Below, in pieces: positions 11,601 to 21,330 of a stretch of 64,000 nucleotides of DNA (the stretch's first letter is position 1; every line of letters begins with the position of its first letter). Origin of the DNA: Anseranas semipalmata (taxonomy: Eukaryota; Chordata; Aves; Anseriformes; Anseranatidae); assembly GCA_013399115.1 (NCBI GenBank), contig VXAA01006068.1, forward strand, positions 841,993 through 905,992. The letters run 5' to 3'. The notes beneath the pieces were generated by a model that had not been told where the DNA came from, ran no database searches, and worked only from the letters and a program-made list of their open reading frames with translations. The translations under genes and the position numbers were made by a program.

Positions 11601-14600
11601 ATTTGCTCCTGTTGCTTTCAGCAAAACTGCAGTTTAAGACAATAGCATTATAAATCATTCTAATAGCCTGGCCTATGTAAAAACATCTTCACGGTAAGTG
11701 GCATCTGTGCTTACTACCACAATCAATAATAAAAGCAGCTGAACTCTGCAGCAGCCTCTTTGGAAATGAAGGAAAATCCTGATTAGATTTTTGTTATTTG
11801 TGCCATGTCTTCCCAAGTGCAATAGCAAATGAGGTATTCCTAATTCTTAATAGAGAGAAAGGAGCTTCATCTGGCTTGGGAAAAATGCTCTGCCTTCCAT
11901 TATTCATATGACATCATGAAGGAAAACTCACTTGGAGAACGGATATTAAAGTGGAGAATCAAATCAATAGTCCATCCTTCTGCAGCCTGTCTCCAACAGT
12001 GGCCCATGCCAGGTATTGCAGAGGAAGACATAAGATGTCACTCAGAGACAGTCCTGCAATAATCTGTTTATGGAGGAAGTTTCTGGCTGTTTTCATAGAA
12101 TTAGCTTGTGTTGTGAGACATGGAGACAAAAATAATAATTTTTTTGTACAGATGATTTTTTTATTATGCGTGAATGCGCCTCCTGCTAAGCCTCCCGTGT
12201 CAGCACTGCCCTGGGGCAGTGAGTCCCACAGAGTAATCACACACTGCAAAATTAGCATGCCTTTGTTATTTTTTGCTGCTTTAAAGCAAACAGTTCCCAG
12301 CCTTTTACTCTCTGTTCTTAAGGAAATTAGAGCTTTCTTTAAGCCTTCATACCCATACCTCATACTACCTTTCCGGGTGGTTGTTCCTGTTAACGGGCCA
12401 ATTTGCCAAAACAGCTATTTTCCTAGTATCATAGAAGCAGAGAGAGCTTCCCTTCTGTGCAGCCTTGACCACTCTGCAAGTTTGGGAACTTCATCTCCAG
12501 GGCAGGAGACCCAGCTCCAGTCCCTGTCCCTTGTGGTTCAGATCTAAGACTTGGAGCCTTCAGTCTGCTGCAGGTTTGAGTTACATCCTCAGCAAGGCAG
12601 AAATAACCTGGCATCTGCGTGGGACTGGGTCTCATCCAACCTCACCAGCAGAGGTGGCACCTCGTCCCTCTGGTGGCTTCAGATTATTCTGGCACAGGAA
12701 GGACGTGCCTTGGCCCCCAATGAGAGAGCAGAAATGCAGGAGAGGGTAAAAAAGATGGGCAGGATCAGATGGGACAGAGAAAATGAAAACAGTGGATGAG
12801 AAGGAGAGAGGCAAGATTGAGGAAAGCCAAGAGCCATTGCTGGGAGGAGAAACGGAGGCAGCCCAAGAGCTGCCCACCAGCAGCTGCTGGTCCCAGAGCC
12901 CCCAGCAGCACCTGGATCATTTCCCTGTATGATCCCGTCTGATCTTCGCCCCACACAGGCAAAGCAGAGCCTGTCCCCTGATCATTTTGGCGCAAGCTGA
13001 AAATGTAGTGGGACTTGGCATTTTATTCCTGATCCTGACTCTGCTTGAGGTTTGCAATCAGCTGCTAATGGCTATTCCCTGACATAATTCATTCCTCTCC
13101 CCTCTCACTGTGATTGCACAACCCTGGATTTATCTTGCCCTCCTCAAGCTGGCACTCGGGTGGTTCAGCTATTGCAAGGGCTCCTCGCGCACAACTGGGA
13201 GAAAGGCCTGTAAATCACACTCAGGGATATCTGCAGACTCCAGGACTCCACTGCTCTCCCCTGCAATGTTGTGGATGTGGCGATAAATCACTCCGCACAA
13301 GGAGGAGGCTGTGTGCGCACAAACGGCAGAGCTGGGATGGGCTTTTACATCATGCAGACAGAGTGGGAGGTTGCCACCAGCTCTATCGATCCTGTCATCC
13401 CACAGCTCCTGTGTCTGCAGCATAGAATTATAGGATCGTCTAGGATGGAGAAGACCTTCAAGATCACCAAGTCCAACCGTCAACCTGACCTAGTGAGTCC
13501 CTTCACTAAACCACGTCCCTTAGTGCCATGTCCACATGTCTTTTAAATACCCCCAGGGATGGGGACTCCACCACTCCCCTGGGCAGCCTGTTCTAATGCT
13601 TGACCAATGCTCCATGAAGAAATTCTTCCTAATATCCAATCTAAACCTCCTCTGGAGCAACTCGAGAGCATTTCCTCGCATCCCATCACTTGTCACCAGA
13701 GGAAAGAGACTGACACCCTCCTCGCTGCCACCTTCTTTTAGGTAGTTGTAGAGAGCGATGAGGTCTCCCCTCAAGCTCCTTTTCTCCAGACTGAACAAGC
13801 CCAGTCCCCTCAGTTGCTCCTCATAACTCCTGTTTCCTAGTCCCTTCGCTGCTTTTCTCTGCACACACTTGAGCAACTCTGTATCCTTCTTGAGTGAGCA
13901 CAAGCACACAGGATAGAGACTGCAGCACAGCAAGGAGGGCAGACGAATGAACATGTGGATATTCAAAGAGAAACCCTGAACTGCTTGGAACAGACTGCTC
14001 CCCACATGGATTATATCCACCATGAGGTATTTCAGTGGGTTTTTTTTAGTAGGTTGTCCAACAGTGCAAGGCTGCTGGTGGGAGATAAGGAGTGTCAGGT
14101 GGAGCAGGTTTCTGAGCATTTGGGATTGCTTTACAATGGGAAAGCCTTCTTTGGAGATGTCAGGCAGGTCCAGCAGAGCGCCCGGGCCTGGTTGTTATTG
14201 TCCAGTCAACCCTGGGGCGTGCAACTGCAGCACCTGTCAAAAGGGCTTTATTTGTCCACTTTGGTTAATGACTGATTCAGCTGTCCGTTGAGATAGCAAG
14301 ACCGTGTCCGTCTGCTTTTTAAAATAGGAGGCTGAAATCCCTACAGGCACGGCCTGTTTCTCAGGGACGCTCGCCTTCACGGCCTCCCCTCGGCTGCCGC
14401 AAACCCACCTCCCACACGTCCAAGCCCGCCGTTGGGCCGGTGGAGCTGAGCTGAAGGCCCGCTCGGCACGCCCCATGCAGTCACTGCTGGGGACACTGCC
14501 CCAGTCAGGCCCATGGCCCTCAGGCCGATGGCCCTCAGGCCGGGCGGTTCAACCTGCCGCCCTGTCCAGGAGGATTTCCAGCTGCACGGCTCTTGTGGTG

Positions 14601-17600
14601 GCTAAGGAGGCGGCAAATGCCCACGAGTCAGGCTGTGGCGTGTTCCCGAGCACCTGCATGCACCTGCTCTGACAGGACAGACAGATGGACAGACAAGCCA
14701 CTGAAAGGGAAGTGTTTCTGCTCCTCACACAGGGAATTTAACTCCGAACACGGTTCAGCTGTGAGAGAAACTGCTCCCTGCCGGGATGTCATCCTTCAGT
14801 CTACAAGCACCGGCTGTGCCATTTGACATGAAATAAAAACCCCAGGGAACACAGAATTTCCCTTTCTTTAGGCAAAATCTTCCACCTCTCTGCTGACAAG
14901 GACCCTTTATTAGCAGCACTGCTGCTGCTTGGAGGCTAAAACCCCACTGACCACACAAGGTGTTCACGCCAATCCCTTCTTTCTGTGTTCAGCCGGGTTC
15001 TGGAGAGCCCACTGGGCAGCCGACCATCGTTGCCACTGACCATGAGTGCTTTCTGCCCGCATGCGCCCTGCGCCCACACCGGGGAGCCGGTGCTGGGACC
15101 CACAGGAGGCCTCGTGCATAGGATCGCACCCTGTGTTTGCTTCACTGAGAGCCCTTCCCGTATCTGGTAGGTCCCAGATTTGAGGACGCCCTGACCGACC
15201 AAGGCCAGACCCGCGGATTTGGGGTCAAGATGAGGACTGAGCTAGCCGCCAGTATTTCTCGCTGTGCAGGCACCTCTTCCTTCACCATTCCAATTGACAA
15301 GCCTCTGCAAAAATCTCTCATTACAAAGAGAAGAAAATTGGGCCTTTAACTTAAGCCTCCTGTTTTCACAAAGCTGTTAAGTCTAACGAGGAATTAAATT
15401 ATTTTTGTTATCGGGCAATGCATAATAAATTCATTTACAGTAGCCTGCAAAAAGAAAACTTTACCGAATTGGCTGTGACGCCTAGAAAAAGAGACACTAC
15501 AAGACTGAAATTTGAAAGGACAGATAGCTAATTAAAAAACCAGTGCAGTGGTTCCATCTGCAGTCTCAAACCATTTCAGAGGCTGCATTGTCTTATTTGC
15601 ATCACACGTATTAAGCCATCCTTACATTTCATGCAAAGATAATGCTTATATTTTGAGTCTGTTTAACAAAGAGCTTCTAGAAAAAAAATAATCTGACCTG
15701 CTTTTTTCACATTTTGGGGGTTAAACTTTCTAATGCATAAAATGAACCACTTGGATCTCAATGACCTTCTGGGAATGCACTTTGCAAAGGCTACGTCTGC
15801 ACGAGTGGGGGTGCAACAGTGGCAGAGCTGGTGCCAAGGACCCAACAGCACAAGAGGTGGGTGTAATCAGGAGATTCACCCCAAAATGCACTGCTGATCT
15901 GAATTAAAATGCTAATACAGTCATAACCACAGCCTCCCATGGGCAGTGCACACTTTGTTTTTTTTCTCCCAAGGTCCTGGTGCAAAAGGTACCCATATTA
16001 CAGCGTTCTGTGCATCCTCTCTGCCTGCGTGAGGTCATGCAGTGGTAACCCACTGCAGAATGTAACACCATCATTTATCACTGCAGACAGCTGAAGGCTG
16101 CTGCCAACGCTGCACTGTAGCATACCCAAACACAACTGGCAGGCGTGCACCTCGATGAGGATGCAGGGAGCTGCTCCTTCCAAAAACTCTCTAAGTAGCA
16201 TTACACACTAGAGACGGGTTGGTGGAACGCAAGAAAATGAGAAATTATGAAACCTGGTGACGTGTGCTGGTAGGGGGAGCTTGTACTGAGGTTAAGCGTG
16301 CTGTACCAGTTTGAGAATGCAATTCGTTTTCTCACAGAGCGACGAGCTAGACCCACAGATGCCATTCCCTGCTTCCACTGAAATCAGTGGAAGCTGGAGG
16401 CTGAAGGCCCCTGTGGATTTCAGCTTTAGTTTCTCAGACCTACACCCGGGAGAGTAGCAAAAGAGTTGGTGCTCAGTTTCTGGTGTATTACAACACCCCA
16501 AATTTCAGAAAACGGTGCCTCAGTGCTTTCACAAGCTCAGAATACCGATGCCTCAAACTGCGCACCCAGAAACTGCAGTCTCAAAACTTATTTGGCTTAC
16601 TGAACAATCTGTCCTGCATGCGTGTGGATAGTCACCAACTATACAGGCAGATCCTCCTATTAATAACAACGGTTTGCTAGGAACAAATCTGGATTTATGT
16701 GGGTTTGTGCTTGAGCCTGTTTCACACAAACTGACGTACAGTAAAGCAGGAGGAAACAGCACTTGCCCCATCACTCCTATTTTCTCCAAAAAAAGCAATG
16801 CTAATAATAATAATAATGCTAATAATCTCGTACTCACAGCACTGTGCCGGTGCTCTTCCTCTTGATCCTGAAGTGCGAGGCATCATCTGTGAACTCAACG
16901 TCGTAGTTGGTGTCCTCTGCGGCCACCCCTGGTGAGTCAATCTTGAGGGGCACCTCGAAGCGCTCTCTGTTGGGGTCATAGACCTAAGCCAAGGCAAGAG
17001 GGGCCGGGCAGGTTAGCTGGCTGGCTAGTGTGCGTGGCTTTCTTTAAATGACTTTCCTCCCCCCAAAATACTCACTTTAAACCTGAGCCTGTCTCTCGTC
17101 TGGAACTCCACATCTATGACGACAGGAGAAATGTCATTTCCAAACAGCGATAATGCGTTGCGTTTGTTCAGCGTTACCCTGCAACAGAAACACGCTTCAG
17201 TTTCACTGCTGCTGCTCTCAGTATAGAGCAACAACTCAGCTATTTTGCACCACTTCTAAAAAAAAATAAATCAATTATCGATTTATCAAGAGAAATAGCT
17301 TGAGGTTAATCGTCCATTTGCTAAGATCTACCTCCTCATCGCAGAGGGGCAGTGGGCTGCTGGTTCCCATCTGGGGCGGGTGGCACGGTGGGTGCTCAGC
17401 CACCCCACTGGCGCTTTCCCTTCTCTCTGATTGCTAGCTTTTCACCTATACGGAGGAGTTCAGTAGCACATGGCAATGCTTATTTTATCCAGCTTTAAGG
17501 CTAAAAATTAGACGACTACATCTCGTATGGTTGGCTTGGCTCTCCTTGCCATTAATGGAAGGAATACATGGTTTCCATGCACTGATGGTGTGGCGTGAGC

Positions 17601-20600
17601 TGCTCAGTGCAGAACCCCAGTTGTACGCAGCTTAGTGAAACACATCCACAATCCACACCTTCACCAGCTGAAGACACGATAGCTCGTAGCCAGCTTACCT
17701 CCAGCCTTTAGTTGTCTTCTCCGCGTTCCCGACCAGGGCGTAGCCGTAGGGGCTGTCCTCGGGGAAGAAGCACCAGGGGGCGTTGGGGACATCGGTGGTA
17801 CACCAGGTGCAGCCCCGCGCCTCGCAGCTCTCCTGGGAAGCGCCGGGCTGGGGGTGGCAGTCCACCCGCCTCTGCACCGCCAGGGCCCCGGCGCACTGCT
17901 CCGGACTGGAGCCGCGGCACTGGCCCAGCACTGCACCACGGGAAGAGCAGTCAGAGACCGTGGAAAACCATACAGAAGAAAGCAACGCAGCCTTCTTTGG
18001 TTTTGCTTTTTGTTTTGGTGATTTTTTTTTTCTCATTTTGGGGCTGACACTACAATTCTTTTGACTGAGATGACCCCAGAGCAGCATGCCTACTCATGAG
18101 TGAAACAAGAGTAACCACTTTCTTTTCCATGCCAACACAGCGTGGTCTCTATTGTTCAGTGCTCAGAGCTTTAGGTATTCAGCTGAAGCACGACCAACTT
18201 GAAATACTCATGGAAAGTTAACCAGCGAGCTACCGGAATTGCCGGTGACATGTGAGAACAACGCTTCCATCTGGCTGAATGGGAGGTGGGCTTCCAGGGG
18301 GACTTAAATTGTTCTACATATTAGCGTACTACATCATCTACGTGCTTATTCTCTGTCATGGTTTTTACAGAGGTTATATGTGTACACACATTTATAAATA
18401 TGTAAAAATCTGCATTCATCTGTACAATATGGGCAACCCGGTATAGTGGAAGGTGTCCCTGCCCATGGCAGGGGGATTGGACTAAGTGATCTTTAAGGTC
18501 CCTTCTAACCCAAACCATTCTATGATTCTATAATATATGTAAATATAAAAATGCCAATTACATATATGTTTGTATTAGGCTTCATTTATATATTATATAA
18601 ATACTACATGTACGTAGTATTAGTACTTTGTATTAATATAGCTTGGCTTAATATAGTAATATAGCAAAACATTTTCCCTTATAGTAGAGGGAAAATGCTG
18701 TCAGTACAAGAGAAAGGACAAGCAGTCAGTCAGCATCACCCTGGCCAAAACCTCTCGGTGAGGCGCTGGGCCGCCTCCAGTCCCCAGCCGCTGGCCCAGC
18801 CCTGCGGTTCCCAGGCAGAGGGAGCCCGCGGGAGCGGGGTCTGCGGGGCCGGCTCCCCGCTGTGCCGACAAAACACTCCGTTGTCACGCAGTCTTGAAGA
18901 GAGCAGGCGTGCTGCCCGTGGCACACTTGTTTTGAAGTTTACTTATGTCATTTTAGTCATTACAGCAATAAAGATTAAATCTACTTGAAAGATAATTACT
19001 CTTTTCCATAAAATGACAATCATTTGCTTTAAACATTTTTTTATGTGGACTGGTGTGTAGTTGGAGGCTTAAAACCTGATTTCTGATGCAGTCAGGACTT
19101 CTTTATATAAAGAAGTTTACAAGCAGATATGCACAAACAATAATTCTGTATAGTGAAAAAATCACAGCATAAAACTGTGGATCCGCTAGGAAATTGCATC
19201 ATTTGGCGATACCAGAGTTTACTTCCAAGTAGGGGATGGGAATGCACAGAAACAGGAACTGAACACATTTAACTTTTTAGAAAAAAATTCTCATCCCCCC
19301 AGCTTGGTGCAACTAACGCACCCTTGCCACAAGGCCCTCGTATCACCTTCTAGAGGTGGGAATGGCCACATCAAATCCTGTTGACCTTCACCAGCTGGCC
19401 AAGGCTGGTGCTTGGCTTCCCTCTCTGTTGCCACCCTTGGGTGAGCTGGCCGCTTTCTGTCCAGCGTTCACCCCTCCGCACACATCCATCACACAGGAGG
19501 GCCCTGAATTCTGACCCCCTTCTTCATCCACAGCACAAAAGGAGCATGAACATCCCTCAGCAATCCCTAGATCAATTATCTGTGCAGTAGAAATCAGCGA
19601 GGAGTCATCAACAATTTAATTATATGCTTCAGCCGGGGCAGAATAGTAAACCTTTCATACTGTGCCCCTGACAAAGACATCGGAAAGTCATACAGCTTGC
19701 AGGTCCTGTGGAAATAACCTCCATGCCTTTGCACTGTGCGCTGACTATTACTGCTTACTGGGAAGAGATGAAAGGGTTTCAACGGCTTCCCGCAGCCATC
19801 TGGGTGCTGAGGTCCTCAAACCTCTGCAACCACAGGGGCTGAAAAATCACACCATGAACACCACCTCTGTAGTCAACCCATAGCTCCTGCATCCAGCAGC
19901 TTTGCAGTGGTGTGCCTTGCATTTGCTAGTTAACGTCATGGTGGATGAAGCACAAAACAGAGTAAAACCATCACATTTAGCTTCCTCTTTTTTTTTTTTT
20001 CCCCCAAATAGGAATAAACTGCAGCATCAGTATGTTTTCATTACTGAAATCAGAGAATATGACTGAACATACCAGAGCAGATTATTAACAGGAGACTTTT
20101 ATCAACTTATTTCTATAATGAAATGCTTTCAAAACACTTCATAAGGATATTGTGAAGGAAAAAGCTAGTTCAATGGAAAAAAAAAAAACTGCAGGGACCA
20201 AGAATATTTTTTAACTCTTTTTTTTTTTTTTTTCATCCCCACCTGTGTGAAGCTTTTATTTTCCAGGGAATTTTGAAAACAAGTATGAGCAGGTTTGAGC
20301 AGCTGAACAAGACTGCAACCTCCTTCGCCCCTTGTTCCCAGAATTCCTTCTATATTAGTGCAAATGGGATGGCAGCAAGTGGAAACATGCAAATTCCTCA
20401 TTTTTCTTCCCTATTTAAAATATATTTATATATATTTAATTTTAAAGCCTCTGCATCATTTTCACTGCATTTATGGTCTGCGTTTGTAAACATATGTAGA
20501 AGATGAAATGCAGGTGAGCAGTTGAATTTAGTAATAACTATGACTACTTGCTCCTTTTTCATGATAATTTCCATGGGATCAGAAGCTAAAAAGAGGTAGC

Positions 20601-21239
20601 TTGAAAGATATAGGTGAAAAAGTATCCCCACTGGTTTTTAAAAACCCTGACTTCAATTTTGTGAAATTAGGTTAGAAAATGCTGCAATAAGGCATAAGCA
20701 AGGAATTAAAGCATTACCACACTCCTTTTAATTTAAAAGTATTATTCTTTACATTTTGGGTTCACCTACACATTTCCAAGATACTTGCTGCAGAGATGCC
20801 CTCTTCCTTTATCTAGCAGCATAATAAGAATCTATTCTCCCTTTATTAGACCCCAGGCTGAATTAACCTCTGGAATACGTGGGTAAAAGTCCCAGAGAAC
20901 AAACCAGCAAAGCACCACGTAACTTGAATGCTCCCACTGACTCCAGTGCGTCCATTCTGGCACCCAAGCACTGAACACATCGTTGGACTGGGATGTCTCT
21001 CTAAACATCTGAGACTGTATCTCAGTCCTGTTGTCTTCCCATAAAGTCACCTCAGGTGGAGTTAAACCCATACCTGGTCTCTTCTTTTCCATGTGAAAAG
21101 AGGACCTACTATCCTAATAGCTCTTCTATTGTTATCAAATTCAGATCTTGACAAAAGACTAGCCTATGACAAAATAGAAATACAGACATTTACCTGCTAG
21201 CACAGCTGCCAAGAGCCAGAGACTCCTGGTTCTCTCCAT
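5507..21239 (-). CDS. trefoil GH31 alpha-glucosidase (GAA/MGAM/SI-like), 5' seven exons, partial
   Basis: Glycoside hydrolase family 31 enzyme expected to release glucose from alpha-1,4 (and possibly alpha-1,6) glucans in a secreted, luminal or lysosomal compartment. Seven exons (21239-21194, 17930-17699, 17178-17076, 16983-16838, 7371-7203, 6522-6426, 5619-5507) have GT-AG borders and compatible phases and give 302 uninterrupted codons. Order: signal peptide (about 1-19), P-type trefoil (about 20-72), then the GH31 N-terminal beta-sandwich (about 94-302) with [31 protein letters not shown] and [24 protein letters not shown] recalls lysosomal GAA, whereas [11 protein letters not shown] and the LYGVHPFY context recall the C-terminal halves of SI/MGAM. 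There is no transmembrane anchor or Ser/Thr stalk before the trefoil, unlike MGAM/SI, and no long propeptide, unlike GAA. The catalytic Asp residues and barrel exons are not visible, so activity cannot be judged. No gene symbol is assigned because orthology is unclear. Confidence 0.85.
5620..6425 (-). other. GH31 intron 6
   Basis: AT-rich intron of about 0.8 kb. Nothing coding or repetitive was recognised. Confidence 0.8.
6426..6522 (-). CDS. GH31 gene exon 6
   Basis: 97 nt between acceptor TTTCAG and donor GTAGGA. It encodes about residues 233-264: [13 protein letters not shown], then a short acidic turn and [11 protein letters not shown]. Tyr-Gly-x-His-Pro-Phe and Leu-Leu-Asn-Ser-Asn are conserved landmarks of the GAA/MGAM/SI group. 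It starts in phase 0 and ends after one base of a split codon. Confidence 0.92.
6523..7202 (-). other. GH31 intron 5
   Basis: Intron of about 0.7 kb with donor GTAATT. No other feature was recognised. Confidence 0.8.
7203..7371 (-). CDS. GH31 gene exon 5
   Basis: 169 nt bounded by acceptor CACAG and donor GTAATT, encoding about residues 177-232. [26 protein letters not shown] and [11 protein letters not shown] follow the GH31 N-terminal domain pattern (Leu-Pro-Ser, then Tyr-Gly-Phe/Leu-Gly-Glu, then Arg-Asp). The exon completes a Leu codon split with exon 4 and ends in phase 0, so it joins directly to exon 6. Confidence 0.92.
11960..12340 (-). repeat. old CR1/L3-like LINE relic
   Basis: The plus strand reads CTGTCTCCAACAGTGGCCCA near 11988-12007 and GGGGCAGTGAGTCCCACAGA near 12213-12232. 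These resemble the reverse complement of an ancient CR1-like LINE 3' region widespread in turtles and birds. The copy is heavily diverged and has lost its terminus, so the borders are approximate. A 198-codon open frame crossing it on the plus strand is taken to be chance. Confidence 0.5.
13421..13895 (-). repeat. CR1 LINE, 5'-truncated, minus strand
   Basis: In reverse complement this reads as the CR1 3' end: the end of the reverse transcriptase frame ([21 protein letters not shown]), then the 3' tail GATTGGATATTAGGAAGAA and the terminal ATTCTATG near 13421. The frame is interrupted, so it is a dead copy. It lies inside GH31 intron 4, in the same orientation as the gene. Confidence 0.9.
14513..14542. 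repeat. 15-bp perfect tandem duplication
   Basis: The unit ATGGCCCTCAGGCCG occurs twice head to tail (14513-14527 and 14528-14542), with partial units on both sides, inside a GC-rich patch. Confidence 0.85.
16371..16394. repeat. 24-bp near-perfect palindrome
   Basis: Arms GCTTCCACTGA (16371-16381) and TCAGTGGAAGC (16384-16394) are perfect reverse complements around two bases. The surrounding text (CCACTGAAATCAGTGGAAG) resembles a motif seen in old amniote repeats, so it may be a relic of a mobile element. Confidence 0.6.
16802..16827. repeat. TAA microsatellite
   Basis: Five tandem TAA units, then GC and two more units, ending about 10 bases from the 5' splice site of GH31 exon 4. Confidence 0.85.
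16838..16983 (-). CDS. GH31 gene exon 4
   Basis: 146 nt between acceptor CTTAG and donor GTGAGT, encoding about residues 128-175. [13 protein letters not shown] is the classic Asp-Pro-x-x-x-Arg-Tyr/Phe-Glu-Val-Pro signature of the N-terminal domain. It ends with RKSTGTVL, split two bases into the Leu codon. Intron 3 between exons 3 and 4 is only 92 bp (16984-17075). Confidence 0.92.
17076..17178 (-). CDS. GH31 gene exon 3
   Basis: 103 nt, acceptor TTGCAG and donor GTGAGT, encoding about residues 93-127. It contains [10 protein letters not shown] and [13 protein letters not shown]. These match the Phe-Gly-Asn-Asp ... Phe-Gln-Thr-x-x-Arg-Leu-Arg-Phe-Lys pattern of MGAM and SI more closely than GAA. 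Confidence 0.92.
17179..17698 (-). other. GH31 intron 2
   Basis: Intron of about 0.5 kb with donor GTAAGC. No feature was recognised. Confidence 0.8.
17699..17930 (-). CDS. GH31 gene exon 2 (P-type trefoil domain)
   Basis: 232 nt, acceptor GTGCAG and donor GTAAGC. It is GC-rich compared with its introns. It encodes about residues 16-93, including a trefoil fold with cysteines at about 28, 40, 51, 56, 59 and 69. Landmarks are RRVDC, SCEARGC and APWCFFP. The usual adjacent Cys-Cys pair reads CTWC here: the fifth cysteine is moved two residues downstream. The exon joins exon 1 through a split Val codon. Trefoil domains precede the catalytic modules in GAA, MGAM and SI. Confidence 0.92.
17931..21193 (-). 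other. GH31 intron 1 (3.3 kb)
   Basis: Contains a short CR1 tail (18431-18532), an AT-rich stretch (18540-18670) and an isolated GC-rich patch (about 18745-18870). No stalk or transmembrane exon could be supported between the signal peptide and the trefoil domain. Confidence 0.7.
18431..18532 (+). repeat. CR1 LINE 3' end, severely truncated
   Basis: About 100 bp matching the end of a CR1: a GTGTCCCTGCCCATGGCAG segment, then CTTTAAGGTCCCTTCTAACC and the tail ATTCTATGATTCTA. It lies in antisense orientation within GH31 intron 1. The flanking AATAT sequences could be a short target duplication. Confidence 0.92.
21194..21239 (-). CDS. GH31 gene exon 1 (start codon and signal peptide)
   Basis: 46 coding bases encode [15 protein letters not shown] and the first base of the next codon, followed by donor GTAAAT. 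The ATG sits in a strong Kozak context (ACCATGG). Two Arg, a hydrophobic Leu/Ala/Val core and small residues (with VLGQC from exon 2) make a typical cleavable signal peptide of about 18-19 residues. A very short type II anchor is less likely because the core is brief and no stalk follows. The exon choice rests on the intact phase match with exon 2. Confidence 0.8.
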
Positions 21240-21330
21240 GGTTCAACGCTGATTTCTGCACGCAGCCTGTAGCCTTTTGTACAAGGCAGAGTTGAGATAA
21301 GCATTTGTTCAGATTATTAATGAGACATTG
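21240..21330 (-). promoter_or_regulatory. candidate proximal promoter of the GH31 gene
   Basis: On the minus strand upstream of the ATG lie a TATA-like GTACAAAAGG (21282-21273), a GATA site CTTATCTC (21301-21294) and an HNF1/CDX-like AT-rich TCATTAATAATCTG (21323-21310). GATA, HNF1 and CDX2 sites drive the mammalian sucrase-isomaltase promoter, so intestinal expression is a reasonable guess. The implied 5' UTR would be very short, and an upstream untranslated exon is possible. Confidence 0.35.

Larger units (their letters stand above)
7372..16837 (-). other. GH31 intron 4 (9.5 kb)
   Basis: Longest intron of this gene in the window. It contains an old CR1-like relic (11960-12340), a younger CR1 copy (13421-13895), a CpG-rich stretch around 14330-14560 and short tandem repeats (for example GGGCTGGAA units near 8352-8380). 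The open frames in it have no family resemblance. No missing coding segment is expected, because exon 4 and exon 5 join in register with the family. Confidence 0.75.

Noticed and set aside
11951..12547. 198-codon plus-strand open frame
   Set aside because: It crosses an old CR1-like relic, has no domain or conserved pattern, and has no splice or codon support. It is a chance frame.
13520..14119. 199-codon minus-strand frame
   Set aside because: Its recognisable part is the CR1 reverse transcriptase end; the rest is unrelated read-through. It is annotated as a repeat instead.
17712..18064. plus-strand frames of 93 and 111 codons
   Set aside because: They are antisense shadows of the GC-rich trefoil exon of the GH31 gene.
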